DNA from: an uncultured Muribaculaceae bacterium
GTDB lineage: Bacteria; Bacteroidota; Bacteroidia; Bacteroidales; Muribaculaceae
Direction of reading: 5' to 3'
Assembly: GCA_910585275.1 (NCBI GenBank)
Contig: CAJUCW010000034.1
Location: 1 to 39,688 of the forward strand
Length of the DNA: 39,688 nucleotides
Shown here: positions 1 through 7,079 of the stretch, piece by piece
Numbering within the stretch: the stretch's first letter is position 1
How the letters are laid out: each line of letters starts with the position of its first letter
Translations under genes and position numbers: made by a program
The notes under the pieces: model-generated
The model's input: only the letters and a program-made list of their open reading frames with translations
The model's database searches: none
Told to the model about the DNA's origin: nothing

Positions 1-29
1 CAGACACGATCCATTTTAAGCTTGAATAA

Positions 30-320
30 TCAAGCCATTAACTGAATATCCCTACATAGGCCATGTATGACAAGATCGGTTTCAATATCATTGGCATATT
101 TCCTTATTTTCGATGCCCTGTTGTTGTAGGGAAGAGTGATTTCTATTGTTATAACCGAAGGACTAACAATAGAATCCACTCTGTCAGCATCGATACCATA
201 TTTATTTAACACCCCCATTATACTATGCTTGACACATTCAACTTCTTCATCAGGAATAGTACAATGATATGATTGCTTTTCAAGTAGTTCAATAAGGGTT
301 TTGTGGCGTGAATCATCCAT
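30..320 (-). CDS. Small protein resembling the beta region of FtsK only
   Basis: A 96-residue soluble protein of unproven function. Residues 42-93 (GIDADRV.., then VITIEITLP, SKIRKYANDIE and LCRDIQL) align by eye with the stretch of FtsK/SpoIIIE translocases where a GPVIT-type strand is followed by a basic loop, an ISNL-like helix and a V-R-I strand. The motor's Walker A and B motifs, its gamma domain and its membrane part are all absent. A free-standing piece this small cannot translocate DNA, so any role as a DNA-binding or FtsK-interacting adaptor is inference. It is the last gene of the minus-strand accessory block, 82 bases after its neighbour, and is AT-rich. The ATG at 318-320 is the only good start. 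The coding call is moderately secure and the FtsK resemblance is suggestive. Confidence 0.6.
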   Translation of the reverse strand: MDDSRHKTLIELLEKQSYHCTIPDEEVECVKHSIMGVLNKYGIDADRVDSIVSPSVITIEITLPYNNRASKIRKYANDIETDLVIHGLCRDIQLMA

Positions 321-402
321 AGCTTAAAATTGTATTTATATAACACCCCTGCGACTGAGGCAGCCGCAGGGCGAAATTGCGGTCTGTTGTAATCTATCAA
401 GT

Positions 403-1260
403 TTAGTCCGGGAGAGGAATTTCATATTCCTCCTTAGGATATTTCCCGGGATTTTTGGTATAATCCTTTAGAAAATCGCAATATTGCTGAAAGGCCTGTT
501 TCCCTCTTGTAAGATCGTCTAACGACAAGTCTTCAAACCGATGGACCTCTATCTCCTGTTCAATTAGATTCTTTAATTTTTCACAAAGAGGTGAAATGTC
601 AATTCCTCTTTCTATATAGCTTTCAATAAAGGGGATGACATTTGTTCTCAGACTTCTACGAAATAACAGATTATATATACGTTTAAGCTTATTATAATAA
701 ACGTCAACAGAATTCCGGGCATATCCGGTGCCAAGATGCTTGAGATATGACCTGTATTGACGAGACAACGGCATATCGAGAAACAGTCCTTTATTGTCCT
801 CTATGGAAACCGGTAGCCCATGTACTTCTTTATAGAGATCAATTCTCCATCTTGTATATCTAAGATATGCCTGAAATGCTGTGACCCACATATCTTTAGG
901 AGCTGCCTTCGTTTCTCCGCATTTGAGATTATAATTTAATTCGTTTAATTCCACATCACCGAATTGGCTCACACTCCAGACATAAGCCTCCAAAGTTTCA
1001 TATTCGTCTTCAAGTCTTGCAAAAAATTTTTCGGGATTTAAACACCGACCCCGGAACGCATCTCTCAGATTATTAAACAGAGAATCCTTGTCATCGAAAA
1101 GGACGGAAAAGGCTGTCCTTATCGATGAAACATAAGAATTGGCAGTGCTAATTGTCACCCCTTCATTGTTTACAAGCCACCTCTTGAAATGCTCTGTATC
1201 ATAGGGCACCTCGTCGTCTTTCGGTCCGGGCCACAAAGGGTATTTTCTTTTTGCTCCCAT
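403..1260 (-). CDS. Unknown protein with two copies of an integrase-SAM-like helical domain
   Basis: A 285-residue, mostly helical soluble protein not recognised as a named family. It appears internally duplicated. Residues 24-55 (F-K-R-W-L, then N-S-Y-V-S-S-I-R and S-V-L-F) match residues 168-200 (Y-R-S-Y-L, then N-S-V-D-V-Y-Y-N-K-L-K and N-L-L-F). The second half of each copy ends alike (AFQAYLRY at 128-135, AFQQYCDF at 256-263). The repeated pattern resembles the N-terminal core-binding domain of tyrosine recombinases, but no catalytic R-H-R-Y domain follows, so DNA binding without recombination is the simplest inference. A candidate promoter lies just upstream at 1283-1313, so the gene may be transcribed separately from the three genes upstream. 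ATG start at 1258-1260. Confidence 0.75.
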   Translation of the reverse strand: MGAKRKYPLWPGPKDDEVPYDTEHFKRWLVNNEGVTISTANSYVSSIRTAFSVLFDDKDSLFNNLRDAFRGRCLNPEKFFARLEDEYETLEAYVWSVSQFGDVELNELNYNLKCGETKAAPKDMWVTAFQAYLRYTRWRIDLYKEVHGLPVSIEDNKGLFLDMPLSRQYRSYLKHLGTGYARNSVDVYYNKLKRIYNLLFRRSLRTNVIPFIESYIERGIDISPLCEKLKNLIEQEIEVHRFEDLSLDDLTRGKQAFQQYCDFLKDYTKNPGKYPKEEYEIPLPD

Positions 1261-1282
1261 ATCGTTTATTATTATCGTCAGG

Positions 1283-1313
1283 CAAAGGTAAGACTTATTC
1301 CCGATGCGTGAAA
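1283..1313 (-). promoter_or_regulatory. Candidate Bacteroidetes promoter for the duplicated-domain gene
   Basis: On the minus strand TACCTTTG (1290-1283) is an exact match to the Bacteroidetes -7 box TAnnTTTG. It is preceded by TTTC (1313-1310) with a 19-base spacer in place of the -33 TTTG. The expected start of transcription would leave a leader of only about 15 bases before the ATG at 1260. This is a sequence match only. Confidence 0.5.
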
Positions 1314-1337
1314 TTAGGAACTTGACAAGAATCTCTA

Positions 1338-1883
1338 TTACTCCTCAACCTTAAGTTCCCAATGCCTATGACAAATGGCAAAAGCGATGGCACGAAGTCT
1401 CTGTTTGGGAGTTTTAAGTTGATTGAATACACAGAATTCCACCTTATCAGCAGAAGTATAGCGTTTAGTGTTCCATTGTCGACTTCTCCCTTGTGCCACT
1501 AACTCTTCGATGGATTGAACATCCATAATCATATTGTCATGAATGGTTTCTAACTTTTCTTTTAGCTCTGCATAGGTTGGAACCTTAGAATAATAGTTTT
1601 TACCATCACGATTTGCGTATAAACATGCCCAGACTATAGCATCAGCAAACTCAACATAATCCTCAGAAGAAATACCATTCAGATAATAAACACAATTAGT
1701 CAAGCCATACTCTTCAGCATTTTCAACCAAATAATTCATTTTTTGTAAAAAATACATTCCGCGTGTTTCTTCAGCAAAACGATTCCTATCATATTGATTA
1801 AGGAATCCGTGGTCGCGGGCGTATTCATCTCTTTCGTCAGGAAGATAACAAAGATCCTCGTCAGAATACAATCTATCTCTCAT
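1338..1883 (-). CDS. Hypothetical protein (181 aa), accessory cassette
   Basis: A 181-residue soluble, acidic N-terminal protein (MRDRLYSDEDL...) with no family I recognise. It has no signal peptide, membrane segment or obvious catalytic motif. It looks alpha-helical, with a basic C-terminal third that includes a K-T-P-K-Q-R-L-R-A segment and a final I-C-H-R-H-W. It begins only 5 bases after the stop of the 68-residue gene upstream and so is probably co-transcribed with that gene and the HNH-like gene. An AT-rich composition similar to its neighbours fits an acquired block. A real coding region is likely because the frame is long and tightly packed with its neighbours. Function unknown. Confidence 0.7.
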   Translation of the reverse strand: MRDRLYSDEDLCYLPDERDEYARDHGFLNQYDRNRFAEETRGMYFLQKMNYLVENAEEYGLTNCVYYLNGISSEDYVEFADAIVWACLYANRDGKNYYSKVPTYAELKEKLETIHDNMIMDVQSIEELVAQGRSRQWNTKRYTSADKVEFCVFNQLKTPKQRLRAIAFAICHRHWELKVEE

Positions 1884-1888
1884 ATTAT

Positions 1889-2095
1889 TTATTTCTTTTT
1901 AATGTTAACGGTCAGGGTGAATCCTTTGCCGGTCTGAGCACCCGGATAGTTTGCTTTTATCCAAGCCTCCTGAAGTCGGCAGTTTGTCATATATTGGGTA
2001 TATGTTCGGGCCTCCTCAGCTGAACAGCTTATGACTCTATTGATAGTCTTGACACCGTTCAGCTGATAAGTCCCTTTGAATGTCACTTCCATCAT
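1889..2095 (-). CDS. Small hypothetical protein (about 68 aa)
   Basis: A short basic protein with no recognised domain. The sequence reads like a small beta-alpha fold: a strand (EVTFKGTYQL), a strand (NRVISCSAEEA), a helix (LQEAWIKANYP) and a basic terminal strand (TLTVNIKKK). It follows the HNH-like gene by 6 bases and precedes the 181-residue gene by 5, so the three probably form one transcript. The frame is open from a TTG at 2101, but two in-frame ATG codons at 2095 and 2092 are better starts. I chose 2095. Function unknown. Confidence 0.6.
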   Translation of the reverse strand: MMEVTFKGTYQLNGVKTINRVISCSAEEARTYTQYMTNCRLQEAWIKANYPGAQTGKGFTLTVNIKKK

Positions 2096-2101
2096 ACGCA
2101 A

Positions 2102-2773
2102 TTATGCTTCCGGATTATCATTATTCGACACGACAATCTTCTCGATGCGGTTGTGGTAGTCCTTGACAAACTGCTTACTGCGGAGGTTGTTGTATAGGTT
2201 TGCACCAGTGATTTCACTCTTGGTGTTGTTCCATTCCTTAGTCACAATCGTTCCACCGAAGATGTGATAGTAAATAAAACACTTGCCGTTTTCTTTAAGA
2301 GCATTGATTACGGCTTCCTCAGAAGGCACGAATTCAAGAGGACATGAACCTCTATCTGCGAATTGTTTATCCGGCATACCATAGCGGAGCACATTTGAAG
2401 ATTCCGATTTTGTACGAGTTCCTTTGTCAAATACCCCATGGTGCCTTGAGCAAAGTATTTTTACGGTCTTGTGCAGAGGTTGATGGGCATCGTGATATTT
2501 CCGGAGAAATTCATTGATATCAACCTCAACGATTCCGGATGCGTTCTCATAGCCTTTGAGGATTTCAACGGCCATTCCTATGCGATCATAACCTTCCTCA
2601 TGGTTGTGTGCAGCCTGTATGACACTTGTACATTTTTTACCTCTCATACCTTTGTGCTGACAACCTCCAACCATTTTACGATACTCCTTAGTATAAGCCT
2701 CTACAGCTTTGGTCAGGAGTGTTCCTCCAAAAAGAGTGATAAACTCTTCGATAGTCCCTATGAATTTTGCCAT
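2102..2773 (-). CDS. HNH-nuclease-like protein
   Basis: A 223-residue protein whose middle carries an HNH-type (beta-beta-alpha metal) signature: Cys38, His40 and Cys48, then I-Q-A-A-H-N at 53-57, and I-L-C-S-R-H-H-G-V-F-D at 107-116. This resembles the 'AAH ... L....H..FD' layout of HNH_2-type nucleases. The C-terminal 75 residues (helices followed by N-L-Y-N-N-L-R-S-K-Q-F at 192-202) could be a small winged-helix or DNA-contact segment, which is inference. It is the first gene of the minus-strand cassette, with a roughly 260-base structured leader before its ATG (2771-2773). It could be a restriction or defence nuclease, or a degenerate HNH fold without activity. No methyltransferase or cognate immunity gene is recognisable beside it. 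Confidence 0.7.
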   Translation of the reverse strand: MAKFIGTIEEFITLFGGTLLTKAVEAYTKEYRKMVGGCQHKGMRGKKCTSVIQAAHNHEEGYDRIGMAVEILKGYENASGIVEVDINEFLRKYHDAHQPLHKTVKILCSRHHGVFDKGTRTKSESSNVLRYGMPDKQFADRGSCPLEFVPSEEAVINALKENGKCFIYYHIFGGTIVTKEWNNTKSEITGANLYNNLRSKQFVKDYHNRIEKIVVSNNDNPEA

Positions 2774-2793
2774 GGTAATATTAGTTTTTAAAC

Positions 2794-2811
2794 TTCCCGC
2801 CCTCCCGGGAA
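2794..2811 (-). promoter_or_regulatory. Short hairpin ahead of the HNH-like gene
   Basis: A perfect 6-pair stem (TTCCCG with CGGGAA) with a six-base loop that reads GGAGGG on the minus strand. It lies about 21 bases upstream of the ATG at 2773. It is too far upstream to be a normal ribosome site and lacks a proper U tract, so it may end the structured RNA or modulate translation of the cassette. Confidence 0.35.
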
Positions 2812-2820
2812 TAGATTTAG

Positions 2821-3037
2821 ATACGAAAGCGTGAGAGCAGCTTGCTTGTCTTTTGGATTAGGTGTCTGGAAAAACCTTTGCACAAGATAAGCAGCCTACT
2901 CTCACGCCATAGTGTGTATGACGCGAGAGTGTCCACCTTTCCTCAGTGCATAGATTATAGTTTTCCAGACTTTAATCCATGAGAATCAGTAAGACACTTT
3001 CGTGTTTTTTCCTATTTATGCTGAACCGATGTTCAAC
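2821..3037 (-). ncRNA. Candidate structured RNA (rod with central bubble, 6S-like or leader)
   Basis: This is the 5' part of the gap between the HNH-like gene and the TPP riboswitch. Read on the minus strand it folds by eye into nested helices. The closing stem pairs 3003-2994 with 2832-2823 (10 pairs, one G-U). A bubble of about 15 and 22 bases follows. Next is a 16-pair stem, 2978-2961 with 2873-2855, with a small internal loop. A 5-pair stem joins 2950-2946 to 2883-2879. A terminal 11-pair hairpin joins 2930-2920 to 2908-2898. A closing stem, central bubble and long distal rod totalling about 180 bases is the general shape of 6S RNA. I cannot test covariance, so it may equally be a regulatory leader of the cassette. 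A small TGAAC/GTTCA hairpin (3036-3023) sits at the expected 5' end. Confidence 0.5.
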
Positions 3038-3041
3038 GCTG

Positions 3042-3072
3042 CAAAGTTAATCATAAATCTTGTATCTTACAA
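3042..3072 (-). promoter_or_regulatory. Candidate promoter for the structured RNA and cassette
   Basis: On the minus strand TAACTTTG (3049-3042) matches TAnnTTTG exactly, with TTG at 3072-3070 and a 20-base spacer. Transcription would begin near 3036 and run through the structured RNA into the HNH-like gene. The remainder of the gap, about 3073-3316, shows no gene that I can support. Confidence 0.5.
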
Positions 3073-3316
3073 TGTATTTTTATTTAAGAACTTGATAAAG
3101 AAAGAGACCTTACCCCATTCCTTATCTATGAAAAGGGAATGAGGAGCCGTCGCGCCCCTCGCTTCAATGCCTTCATGCGTATGAAACAGTCATGACACCG
3201 AAAACCTTTACGCTCTACGGGGGCAATATCTTATTCAATCCTTGCGTTTGAAATACATAGTATATTAATTAAGGCATCTGAGATTCTTTCAGAGCCTTTA
3301 TACTAACGTATTCTAA

Positions 3317-3416
3317 TTTAGGGGTGCGTCGTCATCGCTCGGTCGCCTACGGCGGTTCGTCGTGACGAAGCTGAGAACAAACCCTTCGAACTTGATCCGG
3401 TTAGAACCGGCGTAAA
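3317..3416 (+). promoter_or_regulatory. TPP (thiamine pyrophosphate) riboswitch
   Basis: The conserved THI-box core is present: GGGGTGC at 3321-3327, CTGAGA at 3371-3376, ACCCTT.GAAC.TGATC at 3381-3396, and a closing hairpin CCGG-TTAGAA-CCGG ending in CGTAAA by 3416. The P3 arm (CGTCGTCA.../...TGACG) fills 3327-3365. It ends only 14 bases before the ATG of the TonB receptor. There is no U tract, which points to control of translation start rather than termination. Ligand-bound aptamer should repress the receptor and PnuT when thiamine pyrophosphate is plentiful. Confidence 0.95.
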
Positions 3417-3430
3417 GAAAAATTGAACGC

Positions 3431-5683
3431 ATGAAACAGTTTATTTCATGGGGAACGGTCATGACATTCATGGGCGCCTTCCCGGCCATGGCTGAGACAG
3501 CCGTGGCTACCTCTGCCAACCCAACAGAGGCAGACAGTGTGGCAATCGAACTCAAAGGGGTGGAAATCACAGCCAACCGAGCCGGCGTTAAAACACCCGT
3601 GGCATTCACAAATGTGAGCCGTAAGGAGATAGCCCAAAAGAATGACGGACGCGACATTCCAAGCCTCCTCGAAATGACCCCTTCAATCGTCACCACCGGC
3701 GATGCCGGCGGCGGCATCGGCTACAGCGGACTGAGGGTGCGCGGCAGCGACGCCTCGCGAATCAACATCACCGCCAACGGCGTTCCCATCAACGACAGCG
3801 AGAGCCACAACGTCTATTGGGTCAATATGCCCGACCTCGCCTCGTCGCTGCGCGACATCCAGATTCAGCGAGGCGCAGGCACCTCCGCCAATGGGGCCGG
3901 AGCGTTCGGAGCATCAATCAACATGCTCACCGACGCACCATCTTCCGAACGTTCCGCAATGGTCTCGGCATCCTACGGCTCTTTCAATTCCAACAAACAG
4001 ACCATAAAAGTGTCGTCGGGTCTTTTCGGCGACCACTGGAGCGTTGACGCCAGGTTCAGCCATATTGGATCCGACGGCTACATCGATCGTGCGTTCTCAA
4101 AGCTATGGAGCTACATGGGGCAACTCGCCTACCGGGGCGACAACACCTCGATAAGGCTCCTCGCCTTCGGCGGCAAAGAACGAACTTATATGGCGTGGGA
4201 CTACGCCTCGAAAGAGGAAATGGCGGAATACGGCAGACGATACAACCCCTGCGGCAAATATACCGATTCCGACGGAAAGACCGCCTTCTATGCCGACCAG
4301 TGCGACAATTTCACGCAACATCATTTCCAACTCCTCCTCAACCAAAGCATCGGACAATATTTCACCCTAAACGCCGCCTTGCATTACACGAAAGGCGACG
4401 GTTATTACGACCAATACAAGACCGACCGCACACTTTCCGAGTATGGCCTCACCCCCTTCACCGACAAGGACGGAAACCTCATAACGAAATCCGACCTCAT
4501 CAGGCTTAAAAACAACGACAATGACTTCGGCGGCGGCATGGTTAACGCCAAATATCAACGAGGCAACCTTTCGCTGGTGGCGGGCGGAGCGGCAAACTGG
4601 CACCGTGGCAACCATTTCGGACAGGTGAAATGGGTGCGCAACTACATCGGCTCCATCAATCCGCTGCAGCAATACTACCGCAACACCGGACGCAAGTTTG
4701 ATTCCAATTTCTTTGTAAGGGGAGACTACGACATCTGGAAAGGTATCTCAGCCTATGCTGACCTCCAGTTCCGCCACATCCACTACACCATAACCGGGGA
4801 AAGCGACAACTTCGACTGGAATACCGACGCGATGGCAAACCTCGGAATACACCGCGACTGGAATTTCTTCAACCCGAAGGTGGGCCTGGCATACAACAAC
4901 GGCGCCCACCGTGCATATGCCTCATGGAGCGTGGCACACAAAGAGCCGACACGCGACAACTTCACCGACAGCGACCCTTCACATTATCCCGAGGCCGAAC
5001 GCATGTTGGATTATGAACTCGGCTATTCGTATGCATCCAAACTGTTTTCCGTCGGCGCCAACCTCTATTACATGGACTATAAGGATCAGCTTGTGGTGAC
5101 CGGCCAACTTTCCGACACCGGGAACGCCATCAGCGTGAACGTGCCGGAGTCTTACCGTATGGGCATCGAGCTGCAAGGCTCGCTACGCCCCTTAAGTTGG
5201 TTTGACTGGCAACTCAACGCAACCCTGTCGAGAAACCGTATAAAGAACTTCGTGGAATATATCTATGAAGACGAATGGACCAACCCGATAGCGTTCGACC
5301 GTGGAAACACACCCATAGCGTTCTCCCCCGACTTTATACTCCACAATGCTTTCAACTTCAACGTGAAAGGATTCGAGGCATCGTTGATGAGCCGCTATGT
5401 GTCAAGCCAGTATATGAACAATGCAAAAAGCGCAGCAGCGAAACTCGACTCATATTTCGTATCCGACCTTTCACTTGCCTACACCTTCAGGCAAATCCCT
5501 TCCTTGAAAGAGTTGCGTCTCGGATTTACGGTTTACAACCTCTTCAACGAGAAATATTGCAACAACGGCTACTCCGGAGCCGGATATTATCTCGACAACG
5601 GCGAAACCGTAATCTACAGGTATGCCGGATATGCCGCACAAGCCACAACCAACGTTCTCGCAACCGTAACACTTTCATTCTGA
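3431..5683 (+). CDS. TonB-dependent outer-membrane receptor, probable thiamine uptake
   Basis: A 750-residue protein with an N-terminal signal peptide (about residues 1-21, cleavage after AMA). A plug domain follows at about 45-165, including LEMTPSIV, GLRVRGSD and GAGTSANGAGAFGASIN. A 22-strand-type barrel ends in the aromatic-terminated strand TVTLSF. It would import a substrate across the outer membrane using TonB energy. The TPP riboswitch immediately upstream and the overlapping PnuT gene downstream point to thiamine or a thiamine precursor as the substrate. No SusD partner is present, so it is not a glycan-type receptor pair, and no carboxypeptidase-like N-terminal domain is seen. The ATG at 3431 is chosen because it gives a proper signal peptide just after the riboswitch. 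The family is certain, and the substrate is a strong inference from context. Confidence 0.95.
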   Translation: MKQFISWGTVMTFMGAFPAMAETAVATSANPTEADSVAIELKGVEITANRAGVKTPVAFTNVSRKEIAQKNDGRDIPSLLEMTPSIVTTGDAGGGIGYSGLRVRGSDASRINITANGVPINDSESHNVYWVNMPDLASSLRDIQIQRGAGTSANGAGAFGASINMLTDAPSSERSAMVSASYGSFNSNKQTIKVSSGLFGDHWSVDARFSHIGSDGYIDRAFSKLWSYMGQLAYRGDNTSIRLLAFGGKERTYMAWDYASKEEMAEYGRRYNPCGKYTDSDGKTAFYADQCDNFTQHHFQLLLNQSIGQYFTLNAALHYTKGDGYYDQYKTDRTLSEYGLTPFTDKDGNLITKSDLIRLKNNDNDFGGGMVNAKYQRGNLSLVAGGAANWHRGNHFGQVKWVRNYIGSINPLQQYYRNTGRKFDSNFFVRGDYDIWKGISAYADLQFRHIHYTITGESDNFDWNTDAMANLGIHRDWNFFNPKVGLAYNNGAHRAYASWSVAHKEPTRDNFTDSDPSHYPEAERMLDYELGYSYASKLFSVGANLYYMDYKDQLVVTGQLSDTGNAISVNVPESYRMGIELQGSLRPLSWFDWQLNATLSRNRIKNFVEYIYEDEWTNPIAFDRGNTPIAFSPDFILHNAFNFNVKGFEASLMSRYVSSQYMNNAKSAAAKLDSYFVSDLSLAYTFRQIPSLKELRLGFTVYNLFNEKYCNNGYSGAGYYLDNGETVIYRYAGYAAQATTNVLATVTLSF

Positions 5684-6306
5684 TGACACTATACGAGCTC
5701 CCTTGGGATAAAATATTTGAAGTGGCAGGTTTCTGCATCGGCCTTCTCTACCTCTGGTGGGAATATCACGCAGACTCCCGGCTATGGTTCGCCTCCATTG
5801 TGATGCCCACCATCTCGATGTGGATTTACCTGCACAAAGGGCTTTACGCCGACTTTGCAATCAACATCTATTATTTCCTTATCGCAATTTATGGCTACGT
5901 GGTCTGGACACGTGCAAGGCGCAAGGTGACAGCCGGTTCGAAAAACGGGAATGAAAAAGCTGAACTGCCCATCACCCGCATTCCAAAAAAACGGCTCGCT
6001 TTGTGCGTGGCGGTTTTCATGATGTTGTGGGATGCCCTCTACTGCGGGCTCCGCTACCTCACCGACAGCACCGTGCCGGCCGCCGACGCATTCACCACCG
6101 CGCTAAGCATAGTGGCGATGTGGATGCTCGCCCGTAAATATCTCGAACAGTGGATTGCCTGGATTGCCGTCGATGCAGTGTGCGTGGGGCTTTACGCCTA
6201 CAAGGGGATTTATCTTTACGCCATACTTTATGCCATCTACACCGGCATTGCCGTAATCGGCTACCGCAACTGGCTTAGGATAATGAAAAGCGGTGAGGCA
6301 AAATAA
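5683..6306 (+). CDS. pnuT: PnuT/PnuC-family thiamine transporter
   Basis: A 207-residue inner-membrane protein with about seven hydrophobic segments and the PnuC-family C-terminal signature (YLEQWIAWIAVDA followed by YAYKG). PnuC proteins facilitate uptake of vitamins, and the PnuT subgroup carries thiamine, which is trapped inside by phosphorylation. Its ATG at 5683-5685 shares one base with the receptor's TGA (TGATG), so the two are translationally coupled and both fall under the TPP riboswitch. That coupling is the main reason for choosing thiamine over nicotinamide riboside as the substrate. The frame is open for a long way upstream, but the extra upstream codons lie inside the receptor gene and are not real. 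No thiamine pyrophosphokinase gene follows here. Confidence 0.92.
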   Translation: MTLYELPWDKIFEVAGFCIGLLYLWWEYHADSRLWFASIVMPTISMWIYLHKGLYADFAINIYYFLIAIYGYVVWTRARRKVTAGSKNGNEKAELPITRIPKKRLALCVAVFMMLWDALYCGLRYLTDSTVPAADAFTTALSIVAMWMLARKYLEQWIAWIAVDAVCVGLYAYKGIYLYAILYAIYTGIAVIGYRNWLRIMKSGEAK

Positions 6307-6425
6307 GAGGATGTCGATTCTCCGCGCAACTTTGCAAAGGGATTTTTCGTTCTATAAATGCAGGCTTATTATCCGGTCTATTTCCGCTGAGGTAGCATCC
6401 ATAAAACGAGTCTGCCAATAAGGTT

Positions 6426-6947
6426 ATGAAAAATCCGAACTACGTACCCGCCCCGCTTCGGGAAACAAGCGATTTCACGACCGAAGACGCCAGCTTCATG
6501 CAAACCGCAATCGACCTTTCTATAGAAAACGTGAAAAACAGAGGTGGCCCATTCGGAGCCGTGATAGTGAAAGACGGCGAGATAATAGCCACCGGAGTGA
6601 ACCGCGTGACCGCCAACTGCGACCCTACCGCACATGCAGAAGTATCCGCCATCAGGAATGCCTGCGAAAAGCTTAAGACATTCAAACTCGAGGGATGCAC
6701 GATTTACAGTTCCTGCGAACCGTGCCCCATGTGTCTGAGCGCAATTTATTGGGCAGGCATCTCCGGTGTGTGCTACGGCAATACGAAAGACGATGCGAGC
6801 ACCGTCGGGTTCGACGACTCATTCATCTACGAACAGCTTGCCTTGGATTATTCCCACCGTTCGATAGGCATGCGTCATTTCATGAGGGCCCAGGCCCTCA
6901 AAGCCTTCAAGGAATGGCATGACAAAACCGACCGCATTGACTATTGA
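6426..6947 (+). CDS. guaD: Guanine deaminase-like nucleoside/base deaminase
   Basis: A 173-residue cytidine-deaminase-fold enzyme. The zinc site is complete: His70-Ala-Glu72 (Glu72 as the proton shuttle) and P99-C100-P-M-C103. The sequence closely follows the short bacterial GuaD type, with GGPFGAVIVKDG at 40-51, DPTAHAE at 66-72, SSCEPCPMCL at 95-104 and GFDDSFIY further on. The last motif, together with a C-terminal segment that reaches a neighbour's active site in the dimer, favours guanine deaminase (guanine to xanthine and ammonia) over tRNA adenosine deaminase TadA. It stands alone, about 120 bases after pnuT, with no purine genes around it. A related base or 8-oxoguanine substrate cannot be excluded. 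Confidence 0.85.
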   Translation: MKNPNYVPAPLRETSDFTTEDASFMQTAIDLSIENVKNRGGPFGAVIVKDGEIIATGVNRVTANCDPTAHAEVSAIRNACEKLKTFKLEGCTIYSSCEPCPMCLSAIYWAGISGVCYGNTKDDASTVGFDDSFIYEQLALDYSHRSIGMRHFMRAQALKAFKEWHDKTDRIDY

Positions 6948-7079
6948 AATGACTTGCTAAAATACAATTAAAAACGCATCGAAAACTCCGAATTGGAGAA
7001 AAGCGTTTTATCAATTGAAGCACGCTCCAATTCAAGGATGCGCCGCCCACTTGTTTCTTTATTAATACCACCGATGAAT

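Noticed and set aside
3080..3200. A coding-like minus-strand stretch in the gap before the TPP riboswitch
   Set aside because: It is open for only about 40 codons, has no start codon and is bounded by stops. It may be a remnant or dispersed repeat, but I cannot support a gene.
5275..5682. Upstream extension of the PnuT frame
   Set aside because: These codons lie inside the TonB receptor in another frame. The PnuC-family protein begins at the ATG overlapping the receptor's stop.
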